A DNA stretch of 36,577 bases from Paludibacteraceae bacterium (lineage in GTDB: Bacteria; Bacteroidota; Bacteroidia; Bacteroidales; Paludibacteraceae): contig JAGCWQ010000064.1 in the NCBI GenBank assembly GCA_017961765.1, positions 1-36,577 of the forward strand. The letters run 5' to 3'. Every line of letters starts with the position of its first letter. Positions within the stretch are counted from its first letter, which is position 1. Of this stretch, positions 1 to 7,604 are shown piece after piece. A model generated the notes under the pieces. That model was not told the DNA's origin. It ran no database searches and saw only the letters and a list, made by a program, of their open reading frames with translations. The position numbers and the translations under genes are program-made.

Positions 1-69
1 AAGGAGTTCGGAATCTTCTTCTAAAAGTGTAAACAAGTGATTTTTCCATAAACCATCAAAATATATCCC

Positions 70-588
70 ATGATCATCCTAATCACCGGCGCATCGCATA
101 CAGGTAAAACGCTCTTGGCGCAAAGAATGCTTGAGAAGTACCACATGCCCTACCTCTCGATCGACCATCTGAAGATGGGCCTGATCCGAAGCGGGCACAC
201 GGGGCTGACTCCCCTAAGCGACACCGCCGCCCTCACGGATTATTTGTGGCCTATCGTCCGTGAAATGGTAAAGACAGCCATCGAAAACAATCAGAATCTG
301 ATCGTGGAGGGGTGCTACATCCCTTTCGATTGGCGGCAGGAGTTGGGTGGCGACTATCTCTCCTCCATCCGTTTCGTCTGCTTGGCCATGTCGGACGCAT
401 ACATCGATGCCCACTTCGACGACATCTTGGCTCATGCCTCGGACATCGAGTCACGTATGGATGACGACTGCACCCTCGAAGGTGTGAAAGAGGACAACCA
501 TGCAGTGACAGAAGGGTTCCGCAGGTTTGGAGAGACGGTCACACTGATAGAGAGAGATTATGAGAAAACAATAGAATCACTTCTTTAA
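70..588 (+). CDS. P-loop NTPase, small-molecule-kinase-like
   Basis: This 172-residue protein begins with a hydrophobic beta strand running straight into a Walker A motif (GASHTGKT, residues 7-14), the layout of adenylate-kinase-like and AAA_33 ATPases. I see no signal peptide or membrane segment, so it is probably cytoplasmic. The middle contains a second hydrophobic strand ending in EGCYIP (about residue 80), where such kinases often place an acidic residue. The acidic C-terminal half may form a lid. The substrate cannot be told from sequence. The gene stands alone, convergent with the VOC gene downstream. The ATP-binding fold is firm; a kinase role is inferred from the fold. Confidence 0.8.
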   Translation: MIILITGASHTGKTLLAQRMLEKYHMPYLSIDHLKMGLIRSGHTGLTPLSDTAALTDYLWPIVREMVKTAIENNQNLIVEGCYIPFDWRQELGGDYLSSIRFVCLAMSDAYIDAHFDDILAHASDIESRMDDDCTLEGVKEDNHAVTEGFRRFGETVTLIERDYEKTIESLL

Positions 589-612
589 CACAACAGAATG
601 ATTGTGCAAAAA

Positions 613-639
613 TAGGGGCGAAAATTTTTTTCGCCCCTA
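613..639 (-). terminator. Intrinsic terminator of the DUF3795-GNAT-VOC operon
   Basis: A 12-bp perfect stem (TAGGGGCGAAAA with its complement, 3-base loop) lies between two convergent genes. Read on the minus strand it is followed by TTTTTG, so it most likely ends the minus-strand operon. It could also stop transcripts from the left, although no T-run follows on the plus strand. Confidence 0.8.
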
Positions 640-667
640 CTCACAAAAAAATGCCAAGGCATTCCTC

Positions 668-1072
668 CTATTCCGTAAACGAACCGATTTCAATCAGATT
701 GCCATCAGGATCAGCCACATAACAGGTGCGCTGTCCCCAGGGTTCCGTCGTCGGTGCGAGGAGTGATTTTGCCCCATGTTCGAGCGCATTTTGATACTCC
801 TTATCGACATCGGCAAAAGTAGGCACGTCGAAAGCCAGTTCCACCGTTCCATTGAAACCGCCTGGATAATCGAACTTATGTGAAACCATCGACTCAAAAG
901 CGTCACGTGGGAAGAGGATGATACGCATATTTCCCAACGTCATCTCCACGTGGGGGCTAACACCATCCCAATCCGTGACAAATCCGAAAGTCTTTGTATA
1001 AAAATCAACCGTCGCCTTATTATCTCTTGTGAAAATTCCAACGGTATTGAAGTTGAATCGAGTTTTCTGCAT
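668..1072 (-). CDS. VOC family (glyoxalase/bleomycin-resistance-like) protein
   Basis: A 134-residue protein of the vicinal-oxygen-chelate fold. It begins FNTVGIFTRDNKATVDFYTKTFGF and closes with CYVADPDGNLIEIGSF, the typical first strand/helix and last metal-side strand of single-domain VOC proteins. The substrate is unknown; family members include dioxygenases, lyases and antibiotic-binding proteins. I chose the start MQKTRF because it leaves 17 bp after the upstream GNAT gene. A start 15 codons earlier would overlap that gene. It is the last gene of a three-gene minus-strand operon and is followed by a strong terminator. Confidence 0.85.
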   Translation of the reverse strand: MQKTRFNFNTVGIFTRDNKATVDFYTKTFGFVTDWDGVSPHVEMTLGNMRIILFPRDAFESMVSHKFDYPGGFNGTVELAFDVPTFADVDKEYQNALEHGAKSLLAPTTEPWGQRTCYVADPDGNLIEIGSFTE

Positions 1073-1089
1073 TGTTTTATATCTAATTA

Positions 1090-1542
1090 TCATTTCACCT
1101 TTTCCATATAGACCCAAGTCAAGCCATGCCCCACCTCTTCGCTCTTGAATGTCTTGAATCCCTCACGAAGATAGAAATTATAGGGAGCTGGAACTTGCGG
1201 ACAGGTACAAAGCCATGCCCGGTTATGAGGATGACGCTTTTGCAGTTCACGGAACAAGAACTTGCCAATGCCCTGTCCTTGAAATTCAGGCAAGACCATC
1301 AATCGAGCCATATATAACGAACCATCCGTCACAGTTCCTCGGACAGAGCCGACTATCCTCCCCTCGGGACTCTCCACCTTATAGGTGGTACAGTTCTTGA
1401 ACTCCTCGCAGGCCTGTTCCAAGGTTTCCGTCATGGGAAGCGCATCATCGAAACCCAAATCCCTACATTGAGGGCCGAATGCCTTGCGTTGCAATTCCAG
1501 CAATTCGGGGACATCCTCCATGGTTGCAATCTTAATCTCCAC
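1090..1542 (-). CDS. GNAT family N-acetyltransferase
   Basis: A 150-residue single-domain GNAT enzyme, expected to transfer an acetyl group from acetyl-CoA to an amine. It opens with EIKIATMEDVPELLELQRKAF, a typical GNAT first strand and helix. The acetyl-CoA pyrophosphate-binding motif is visible as LMVLPEFQGQGIGKFLF (Q-x-x-G-x-G, about residues 82-98). A late PYNFYLREGFK strand-helix follows, as in many small acetyltransferases. Its start lies one base after the stop of the DUF3795 gene, so the two are probably translationally coupled. The substrate cannot be read from sequence. Confidence 0.88.
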   Translation of the reverse strand: MEIKIATMEDVPELLELQRKAFGPQCRDLGFDDALPMTETLEQACEEFKNCTTYKVESPEGRIVGSVRGTVTDGSLYMARLMVLPEFQGQGIGKFLFRELQKRHPHNRAWLCTCPQVPAPYNFYLREGFKTFKSEEVGHGLTWVYMEKVK

Positions 1543-1543
1543 G

Positions 1544-1888
1544 CTATTTTCTCTTAATTGTCATTTGTTTTTCAGTTGTCATCTTCTCCGCAAAAGCAGC
1601 CTCACCCTGCTCTCGAATATAGTGGATGCAGGCAGCCCTGTCGCTTTTGAAAAGGAAGGCAAATATCTTACCGACAAAGTTGTTGTGGATCTTGCAGTCC
1701 TTCACCTCCTTTTCACATTCGGCACAAGTGTGGAAGCCTTTTCCCTGACAGCATTTGCGGATCTTGCACCACGATGCCTTTTCGTTCTTTTCGCATCCTG
1801 GGCATTTCCCGTTAAGGAACTTTTTACATGCCCCGCAGTATAAGCCACATGCGGCTATCTGTTGGGGATTATTTATTATTGTTTCCAT
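1544..1888 (-). CDS. DUF3795-type cysteine-rich protein
   Basis: A 114-residue protein with about ten cysteines packed into the first 70 residues (CGLYCGACKKFLNGKCPGC, then WCKIRKCC and HTCAECEKEVKDC). This is the pattern of DUF3795, a widespread family of unknown function in anaerobes. The cysteine spacing suggests zinc or an iron-sulfur cluster, but that is inference. No signal peptide is present. It is the first gene of the minus-strand operon with the GNAT and VOC genes, read from the promoter at 1956-1987. Confidence 0.85.
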   Translation of the reverse strand: METIINNPQQIAACGLYCGACKKFLNGKCPGCEKNEKASWCKIRKCCQGKGFHTCAECEKEVKDCKIHNNFVGKIFAFLFKSDRAACIHYIREQGEAAFAEKMTTEKQMTIKRK

Positions 1889-1932
1889 CTTTTCTTTTCG
1901 GTTTTGGGTAAAAAATATTCGTCCGCAAAGAG

Positions 1933-1998
1933 GGAGGCTACCAGCGCTACCAATACAAAGGTATCACACACAGCGGGACGAAGCAAGGGGTAGCCTCC
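1933..1998. repeat. 10-bp inverted repeat bracketing an operon promoter
   Basis: GGAGGCTACC at 1933-1942 and its exact complement at 1989-1998 lie 46 bp apart and enclose the promoter of the DUF3795 operon. Six T residues follow the right arm on the plus strand. The arms could be a split operator or the stem of a terminator for minus-strand read-through from the MerR gene. The sequence does not decide between these. Confidence 0.55.
1956..1987 (-). promoter_or_regulatory. Promoter of the DUF3795-GNAT-VOC operon
   Basis: On the minus strand, CTTG (1984-1987), a 20-bp spacer and TACCTTTG (1956-1963) match the Bacteroidota consensus of TTTG then TAnnTTTG. Transcription would start near 1950, about 60 nt before the DUF3795 start codon. 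Confidence 0.6.
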
Positions 1999-2067
1999 TT
2001 TTTTCTCATGGGAAGGATGAGAAGTGTCCGCCCCACGAGGATGGACGGACAACAAGGCCATCGAAGG

Positions 2068-2892
2068 CTATTCTATCGGAATTTGGATAATAGAGAGCCA
2101 TTTTTCGGGATCGTCCTGATTCCATGCGCCATCGACATAAGTCGTACGAGGCTGACCAACGACCTTGTAGCCGTGCTCCTCGATATAGCGGAAGGCTTCT
2201 GTGAACGACTCGTAAAAACGTTCGTAAGGGCCGACATGCTTCATGCAAAGAGCCTTGGGGACAACCGGCAGGCGTTTGAACTGAATAATAGCACTATCCT
2301 CTCCCATTTCCTCCACTTGTTCGCAATACTCAATATCGACATTGGTAGGCGTGTACTCCTTGTTGTGCTCCACGGTGAAGCAATAGCCAGGAGGCGGACA
2401 TTTACAGCCGAGGCGGTGCATTTCCGGGCCGATTTTCTCGACACAAAGAGGTCCGAGGGCTGCATAGTTGGGAATGATTTCACGGTGACTTGCCACGATG
2501 ATTTCGGGCAATGACTGAACACTGAACTTTTCCATTTTCGTAACTTTCTTGCGAGAGTTCTTCCATTCGAGCAGTCGGTCAAGACGGGTTGTCAGCTGTT
2601 TCAACTGTCTTTCGGTCTCCACAATCTTCTCATCGATCTGTTGGATTTCAGGCGTATGAGAATCATCTTCATACAGTTCCTTGATTTCATCCAAGGAGAA
2701 TCCGAGTCGTTGCAGACCACGGATAGCTTGCAGTTTCTGCATCTGACCCACAGTATAGTAGCGGTAGCCGGTCCACTCGTCCACCTCGTCAGGCGACAGC
2801 AGTCCCTTTTGCTCGTAATGGCGCAAGGCCTTTACCGTGACTTGCATCATTTTGGAGAACTCTCCGATTTTCAACTTTGTTTTATAACTCAT
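2068..2892 (-). CDS. MerR family transcriptional regulator with GyrI-like effector domain
   Basis: The start at 2892 gives 274 residues and puts the winged helix-turn-helix at the N-terminus (KIGEFSKMMQVTVKALRHYEQKGLL, then the wing DEWTGYRYYTVGQMQKLQAI). The 18 codons before it look untranslated. A coiled-coil dimerisation helix follows (about residues 75-120, QQIDEKIVETERQLKQLTTRLDRL). The C-terminal half resembles the GyrI/AraC effector-binding domain of BmrR-type regulators, which bind small hydrophobic or cationic ligands. Such proteins usually activate by untwisting an over-long promoter spacer, and the gene's own promoter has that layout. Its target may be itself or the neighbouring operon. 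Confidence 0.9.
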   Translation of the reverse strand: MSYKTKLKIGEFSKMMQVTVKALRHYEQKGLLSPDEVDEWTGYRYYTVGQMQKLQAIRGLQRLGFSLDEIKELYEDDSHTPEIQQIDEKIVETERQLKQLTTRLDRLLEWKNSRKKVTKMEKFSVQSLPEIIVASHREIIPNYAALGPLCVEKIGPEMHRLGCKCPPPGYCFTVEHNKEYTPTNVDIEYCEQVEEMGEDSAIIQFKRLPVVPKALCMKHVGPYERFYESFTEAFRYIEEHGYKVVGQPRTTYVDGAWNQDDPEKWLSIIQIPIE

Positions 2893-2967
2893 CGTACGAT
2901 ATTTTGAATAAAATGTTCGCAATCGGCCAAACCTCAGCTTTCTCACTCACATTTTGCTAAGCAGCCA

Positions 2968-3000
2968 CAAAGATATACCCTACCCCAAGGGACGAGTCAA
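2968..3000 (-). promoter_or_regulatory. MerR-type autoregulated promoter and operator
   Basis: On the minus strand, TTGAC (2996-3000) and TATCTTTG (2968-2975) flank the short dyad CCCT-N6-AGGG (2978-2991). Measured from TTG to the TATCTTTG box the spacer is 22 bp. The other clear promoters in this window have 19-20 bp. A dyad inside a lengthened spacer is the hallmark of MerR-family operators, so autoregulation is likely. Confidence 0.6.
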
Positions 3001-3101
3001 GAGAAATCTTTCATTTTCGATAAAAATTTGTAAGATTGGGGGTTGAGAAGGGCAAAGGGAATTAATCAGATATCAATACAATTATCCCCCTCAATCTCTT
3101 A

Positions 3102-3881
3102 TCACCTATAAAAACAATCAATCTCCCATCTTATAGGATTATTCTCAATGTATTCGGCGATGCGGTTCATTTCGTTCTGATTGCGAACAATATGATCATG
3201 GTAACGGGATTGCCATGCGAAAGGAATATTGTTTTCATTAGCGAAATGAGTGACCGCAGATTTAATACCACGAATCACCGAACCCAAAGTCTTCGATTGC
3301 GGGCCGAACCCCGTCCCCCGTAGGGACGCACCGCGTGCGTCCACATCACCGCGTGCGTCCACACCACCGCGTGCGTCCACATCACCGTGTGTGTTCACAC
3401 CACCGCCCATATCCATTTGGGCATCAGACGCATGTAATGTATCAGATGCATTCAATGCACCGGATGTACATGATATATCGGACGTGCACGGTGCATTATC
3501 GGACGCACGCGGCGCATCAACGGACGCACGCGGCGCATCAACGGACGCACGCGGTGCGTCAACGGACGCACGCGGTGCATCAACGGACGCACGCGTTGCA
3601 TCAACGTACTCACGCGGTGCGTCCCTACAGACAATCACGATCAGATGCACATGGTTAGGCATGATCACATACAATGGGATGGAAACATCGCCACCACGAA
3701 TCTTTTCCGTATTTTCTATCTCTTGTTTCAATATTTCCCCTAACGATGACAACTGCATCTCTCCACCACACACCTCGCCAAAATAATGGACACGATCCTT
3801 CGTGCAAATCGTGACAAAATATTCTCCACCCTTATAGTCATGCCATTTAGCACGAGGCGTTTTGCGATTAGACAAAGACAT
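3102..3881 (-). CDS. REP-associated tyrosine transposase (RAYT) with repeat-encoded insert
   Basis: A 259-residue Y1/TnpA_REP-like single-stranded DNA transposase. The N-terminus (WHDYKGGEYFVTICTKDR) and the HUH metal-binding motif (MPNHVHLIVIV, about residues 73-83) are typical. The C-terminal part WQSRYHDHIVRNQNEM carries the likely nucleophilic tyrosine. Between these halves is an unusual stretch of about 100 residues of hepta- and hexapeptide repeats (VDAPRAS, DARGGV) encoded by the repeat block at 3320-3628. The block is 309 bp, exactly 103 codons, so the frame survives. It falls in the linker between the HUH part and GPQSKTLGSVIRG, so catalysis may be intact. It lies 27 bp downstream of the M60 gene on the same strand. 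Confidence 0.85.
   Translation of the reverse strand: MSLSNRKTPRAKWHDYKGGEYFVTICTKDRVHYFGEVCGGEMQLSSLGEILKQEIENTEKIRGGDVSIPLYVIMPNHVHLIVIVCRDAPREYVDATRASVDAPRASVDAPRASVDAPRASVDAPRASDNAPCTSDISCTSGALNASDTLHASDAQMDMGGGVNTHGDVDARGGVDARGDVDARGASLRGTGFGPQSKTLGSVIRGIKSAVTHFANENNIPFAWQSRYHDHIVRNQNEMNRIAEYIENNPIRWEIDCFYR
3320..3628. repeat. REP-like inverted-repeat block with tandem repeats inside the RAYT gene
   Basis: The block is bounded by an 18-bp perfect inverted repeat (GTAGGGACGCACCGCGTG at 3320-3337, its complement at 3611-3628). Inside, four 18-bp units (GCGTGCGTCCAC-N6, 3333-3404) lie on the left and five 21-bp units (beginning GGACGCACGCGG, 3501-3605) on the right, with a degenerate middle. 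All unit lengths are multiples of three. The ends resemble the palindromes at 32809-34279, which begin GTAGAGACGCACGG. Confidence 0.88.
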
Positions 3882-3908
3882 ATTTATGCAATGGTATTTT
3901 AATTCACA

Positions 3909-6900
3909 TCACGGAAAAACAACCACCTTTCTACCCTTCCTTACATACACTTGGTAGGGTTGGAGGGAAGAGACCCGCCGCCCGAACAAATCATAGGCAG
4001 GATCTGCCTCGTGACCCTCTTGGGAAAGCGTGTCCATATCCTTAATCAAGGTTAGGTTCTCGTAATCTTCCAAATCGCCTACCAACGTGCCGTATTCTGC
4101 CCACGCGGATGCCTCATACTCGGCAAGTGATTCCGCATAGACATGGATGATGGGTTTGGATGAGAACAGATAATTGCCAATCGTAGGAGGTGTTTTTGCC
4201 TTCACATAAACATGCTTCACCTCGGAACTGTAGAAGACACCTTGATTCAAACTCTTGACATTGGTGCCGATCTCCACAGTTGACAATTGGCTACAATAAG
4301 CAAACGCATCCATTCCCACGCTGATGACGTTGTCTGGAATTTGGACGGTCATCAATCCTGATTGAGCAAACGCATTGCTACCGACAGAGGTGATGGTCTG
4401 TGGCAATATCAATGATATAAGTCCACGATGGTTGTAGAAGGAGTAAGCTCCCATATCGTCATCACTCGTCGTATAGGTTTCATAATAAGCATCCCCGCCG
4501 CTCACGATAGTCGCTTCCGAAAGGTCTATAGATTGCAGATTTCCCTCTGCTACCAATTGACGCAGATATTTGATATCCGTACCGTTGATCGGGCCACTGA
4601 TTTTAGCTTTTATCGCCTGAGGAGAAAGAAGGTCTGAAAGTGTGCCAGCCTCCGTCATGCTTACGGTTTCCATGCCTGAACCCGATTTTGTCACTTCATG
4701 CATCGTGCCATCCAAATCAACAGAATAGAGGGTGAACTCTTCGTCGATACATGATGGAATGCAGAAACGCAAAGCATTGGCAGCATAGACCATCTTTCCT
4801 TCACTGTTGAGTGCGACAAATCCTATACCTCCAGTGCCTGACATGGCATAAAGAGAATCAGCCTGGGTGTAGGTGTATTGAGACGGGATGGATTCACCAG
4901 AAAGGAAATCTGTGAACTGGCCCAAATCTCCACACTGTCCCACTTGATCCGAGCCGGTACGTTTTCCGTCTGCCGTGACAAGGAAATCAGTCGGAGGAAT
5001 CGCCTCCACACGATCCTCAATGAATAGGATCTCCCTGTTCTTCTTCGGATATTTAGAGATCTCTTCCAATGTTTTGTCTATATCCGCTTGTGTGACGGTG
5101 AGGTCGTATATTCCGTAATCGTCAATTGTCAGGTTGCATGGCTCGAAGAATCCCCATGCGGTGAAGAAGTCAGTCAAGTCTTCTTGTGCCACCTCACAAA
5201 CCTTTCTCACGAATTTAAGGGAGCTATTATAGGTATTTGTCCACAATTCCAACGGATCATTACGTAACTCTTGGAAAAGAGTAGGATAAAAAGCGGTATT
5301 TTTCTCCGCCTGATGATAGTAGAGATATAGCTGATAGTACATTCTCATTTTGCTGGTGACATCCCTTGAGAAGAATGGCACATGATGAGCATAGTAGTTC
5401 ATTGTTGTGGCAAGCGGATGACCTTTTGTTGTTGTTTCACCGTCGAGATAACAGATGACATTGGAGAAGAGATTGTTGGAAACCTCCGTGCAACTTTCCA
5501 AGTTGATCGCACCCTGGTTGTTATGTCCACACTCATGGCCTACGCACCAATCATCATGACCCGCTTGAATGACAAATGAGTTTCTGATGCAATCCACTGA
5601 ATTATAGGAAGTACGGTAAGGACATGAATTGGCATAGCCATCATCCGATGCCTTTCCTTCCAAAGCGAAATTCGGATTATTATAGTAGATTGGGAAGATG
5701 GCTTCTCCACCCGTCAGACGGAAAGGTGCGGCTGCACGTTTGCCTGATGCCACCGACTCACAAAATCCCATCAGTTCCTTTTCCCAGACAGTAAGGCTGT
5801 CAAACCAGCAGATGCTTCGTTTGATGGAGTTAGGCCAAACGGTCTTATAGGTTGACGTCTTGAAATTAAAGAGTGCTTCACCTCCCTTTATTGTAAACAA
5901 GCCATGAGTGGCATTGTTCAACAACTCCACATAATCAGTGTCGCTATGGCGAGCCACATCATAATAGCCATTCACCACTCCACCCTCAATATGGATCTTG
6001 ATGTCAGGCCACTCACTCAACGTCTTTGTTTTCGAACGAGTGTCGGCGGTATATACGACATAATATAACGCATCTTTCTGTCCATCCACGACATTCAAAC
6101 CCTTAGTCAGTTTTTGTCCCGTCTTAGCATTACTGATAAGTTCATTGTTGAGACAACCCGCAAAATAGAGTGAAGCGTCAGAAGGAATGTCCTGATCGAC
6201 GAAGATGTATATAGGGCTATCGTCCGACGCATATATTCCCGTCGGATTACCCATATAAGAGCCGCCTGTAGCCATCATCTCACGGTTCCAATAATTCGCG
6301 TCGCTATACGCTTTATATTCATTGATACGGAATTCTTTTTCATGAGAAGCCCAACTATCGTTTCTGATCTTCATGATCATGTTGGCGATCACTTCAGGAA
6401 GATTATCATTTTCCATTTCATGCTTTAAGCCATCAACACTCATTGACGAGTATTCACTTTTAAGAATGGTACAGGCCTTGTCATCAAAATACTTGTCGAG
6501 CGACGACTTCAAAAGATTGGAAGCCTCCTCCTGCGGATAGAAATCCTCCAAGTTTCCGACAATAGTTCCGAACTCATTCCAGTCAGACTCAGCGAAATCG
6601 TCTTTCATATCAGAATAGACGCAGATAGTAGGATTCGAAGAGCACAGATAATAAGAGATGGCAGGGATGGAAGAGGTTCTCACATAAATCATCTTGACTG
6701 AAGAGCCATAAAAAACACCCTGCTCCAACTTGTTCGTTTTTCTGCCCAGCGCGACAGTATCCAGAGCGTTGCAATAGGCAAAAGCATCGAATCCCAACGT
6801 CGATACTTTATCCGGAATCTCTATTTTCTTAAGTCCCGACCTAGAAAAAGCATTGGAGGAAATTTCGGTAATCGAATTAGGCAAACTAATGGATGTCAAA

Positions 6901-7232
6901 CTTTTACATTGACTAAACATATACTCACCAACAACACCGTCGCTTGTTGTATATTCTTCGTAATAGGCATCGCCGCCACTCACGATAAGAGCGTCAGACA
7001 AGTTGAGCGAAGTTATGTTCCCGTTGTTTATTTGTTCCCGAAGATACTTGACGTCCGAGCCGTTGATAGAACCCGTGATCTTAACCTCCTTCTCCATTGA
7101 TGTCAACAATGACGAAAGAGTCCCTGGTTGTTGCACATGAACATTCGTTTCCGCCCATACGGAAGAAACGCCACACATGACGAAAGCAAATACAATCGTC
7201 AGAATTCCTATAGTAATACGCCTTGTTCTCAT
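3909..7232 (-). CDS. Secreted M60-like metallopeptidase with duplicated BspA-type LRR module
   Basis: A 1107-residue exported protein with an N-terminal signal peptide (ITIGILTIVFAFVMCGVSSVWA). Residues about 38-231 are a BspA-like LRR_5 module (SLTSISLPNSITEISSNAF). Residues about 300-730 resemble the M60/enhancin peptidase domain with a zinc motif HECGH at 566-570 and a downstream E583 in CTEVSNN, matching HExGH-x(8-24)-E. Residues about 864-1054 repeat the LRR module almost unit for unit. The end (YDLFGRR, VYVRKGRKVVVFP) looks like a short T9SS-type C-terminal signal. M60 enzymes cut O-glycosylated mucin-like proteins in gut bacteria, so a host-glycoprotein protease is plausible but inferred. 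The RAYT gene follows closely. Confidence 0.87.
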   Translation of the reverse strand: MRTRRITIGILTIVFAFVMCGVSSVWAETNVHVQQPGTLSSLLTSMEKEVKITGSINGSDVKYLREQINNGNITSLNLSDALIVSGGDAYYEEYTTSDGVVGEYMFSQCKSLTSISLPNSITEISSNAFSRSGLKKIEIPDKVSTLGFDAFAYCNALDTVALGRKTNKLEQGVFYGSSVKMIYVRTSSIPAISYYLCSSNPTICVYSDMKDDFAESDWNEFGTIVGNLEDFYPQEEASNLLKSSLDKYFDDKACTILKSEYSSMSVDGLKHEMENDNLPEVIANMIMKIRNDSWASHEKEFRINEYKAYSDANYWNREMMATGGSYMGNPTGIYASDDSPIYIFVDQDIPSDASLYFAGCLNNELISNAKTGQKLTKGLNVVDGQKDALYYVVYTADTRSKTKTLSEWPDIKIHIEGGVVNGYYDVARHSDTDYVELLNNATHGLFTIKGGEALFNFKTSTYKTVWPNSIKRSICWFDSLTVWEKELMGFCESVASGKRAAAPFRLTGGEAIFPIYYNNPNFALEGKASDDGYANSCPYRTSYNSVDCIRNSFVIQAGHDDWCVGHECGHNNQGAINLESCTEVSNNLFSNVICYLDGETTTKGHPLATTMNYYAHHVPFFSRDVTSKMRMYYQLYLYYHQAEKNTAFYPTLFQELRNDPLELWTNTYNSSLKFVRKVCEVAQEDLTDFFTAWGFFEPCNLTIDDYGIYDLTVTQADIDKTLEEISKYPKKNREILFIEDRVEAIPPTDFLVTADGKRTGSDQVGQCGDLGQFTDFLSGESIPSQYTYTQADSLYAMSGTGGIGFVALNSEGKMVYAANALRFCIPSCIDEEFTLYSVDLDGTMHEVTKSGSGMETVSMTEAGTLSDLLSPQAIKAKISGPINGTDIKYLRQLVAEGNLQSIDLSEATIVSGGDAYYETYTTSDDDMGAYSFYNHRGLISLILPQTITSVGSNAFAQSGLMTVQIPDNVISVGMDAFAYCSQLSTVEIGTNVKSLNQGVFYSSEVKHVYVKAKTPPTIGNYLFSSKPIIHVYAESLAEYEASAWAEYGTLVGDLEDYENLTLIKDMDTLSQEGHEADPAYDLFGRRVSSLQPYQVYVRKGRKVVVFP

Positions 7233-7332
7233 GATTACCTCTCTTTTTATCCATCTTTAAAGATATGCAAATTAGCTATTTTTTCATAAGAATCCAAAGA
7301 ATTCCAGATGCGAGCATAAAGAGAGCACCACT

Positions 7333-7489
7333 AATAGACTGTAAAAAAACAACCTTGGTCATCAAGGTTTACTCTTTCTTTGGAAGGCCCCCCTGACACG
7401 ATCTTTCAAACGGGGAGGCTACGGCTCATTCCATCAAAGTTGATGCGAATCTTCCTTCAGGACCTAATTTTATTTCATAACAGTCTATT
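7333..7489. other. Unexplained structured intergenic element bounded by an inverted repeat
   Basis: The 372-bp gap between the divergent M60 gene and the next gene contains a 157-bp segment bounded by AATAGACTGT (7333-7342) and its complement (7480-7489). Inside, GC-rich stretches contrast with AT-rich flanks. On the minus strand AGGTCCTGA (7465-7473 region) can pair with TCAGG and GCCT (7384-7396 region). A terminator lies at the minus-strand end. It could be a small RNA or a miniature inverted-repeat element; I recognise no family. Confidence 0.45.
7343..7369 (-). terminator. Intrinsic terminator without an obvious upstream gene
   Basis: On the minus strand AACCTTG, loop ATGAC, CAAGGTT is followed by G and seven T residues, a textbook intrinsic terminator. 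No minus-strand protein gene lies just upstream (7370-7604), which suggests it ends a short non-coding transcript. Confidence 0.75.
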
Positions 7490-7604
7490 TATTTTCAAGC
7501 GAATATAGTTTTTTTGTGTAAAAAGACTTATCTTTACATAAGTGGCTCGCCTCTTATGCGGAGTCACACAAATGCCAAATTATAAATTTTAAACTCACTA
7601 CCAT

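Noticed and set aside
3501-3605. Regular 21-bp repeats that might be read as a CRISPR array
   Set aside because: The units are directly adjacent without unique spacers, are multiples of three, and lie in frame inside a transposase gene. No cas genes are near.
3250-3786. Plus-strand ORF of 178 codons opposite the first RAYT
   Set aside because: It is only the complement of the repeat block, open because unit lengths are multiples of three.
7384-7475. Resemblance to bacterial SRP RNA (AGGTCCTGAAGGAAG on the minus strand)
   Set aside because: The conserved AAGCAGC part of the SRP core is absent, and the sequence before it is AT-rich with no complementary arm.
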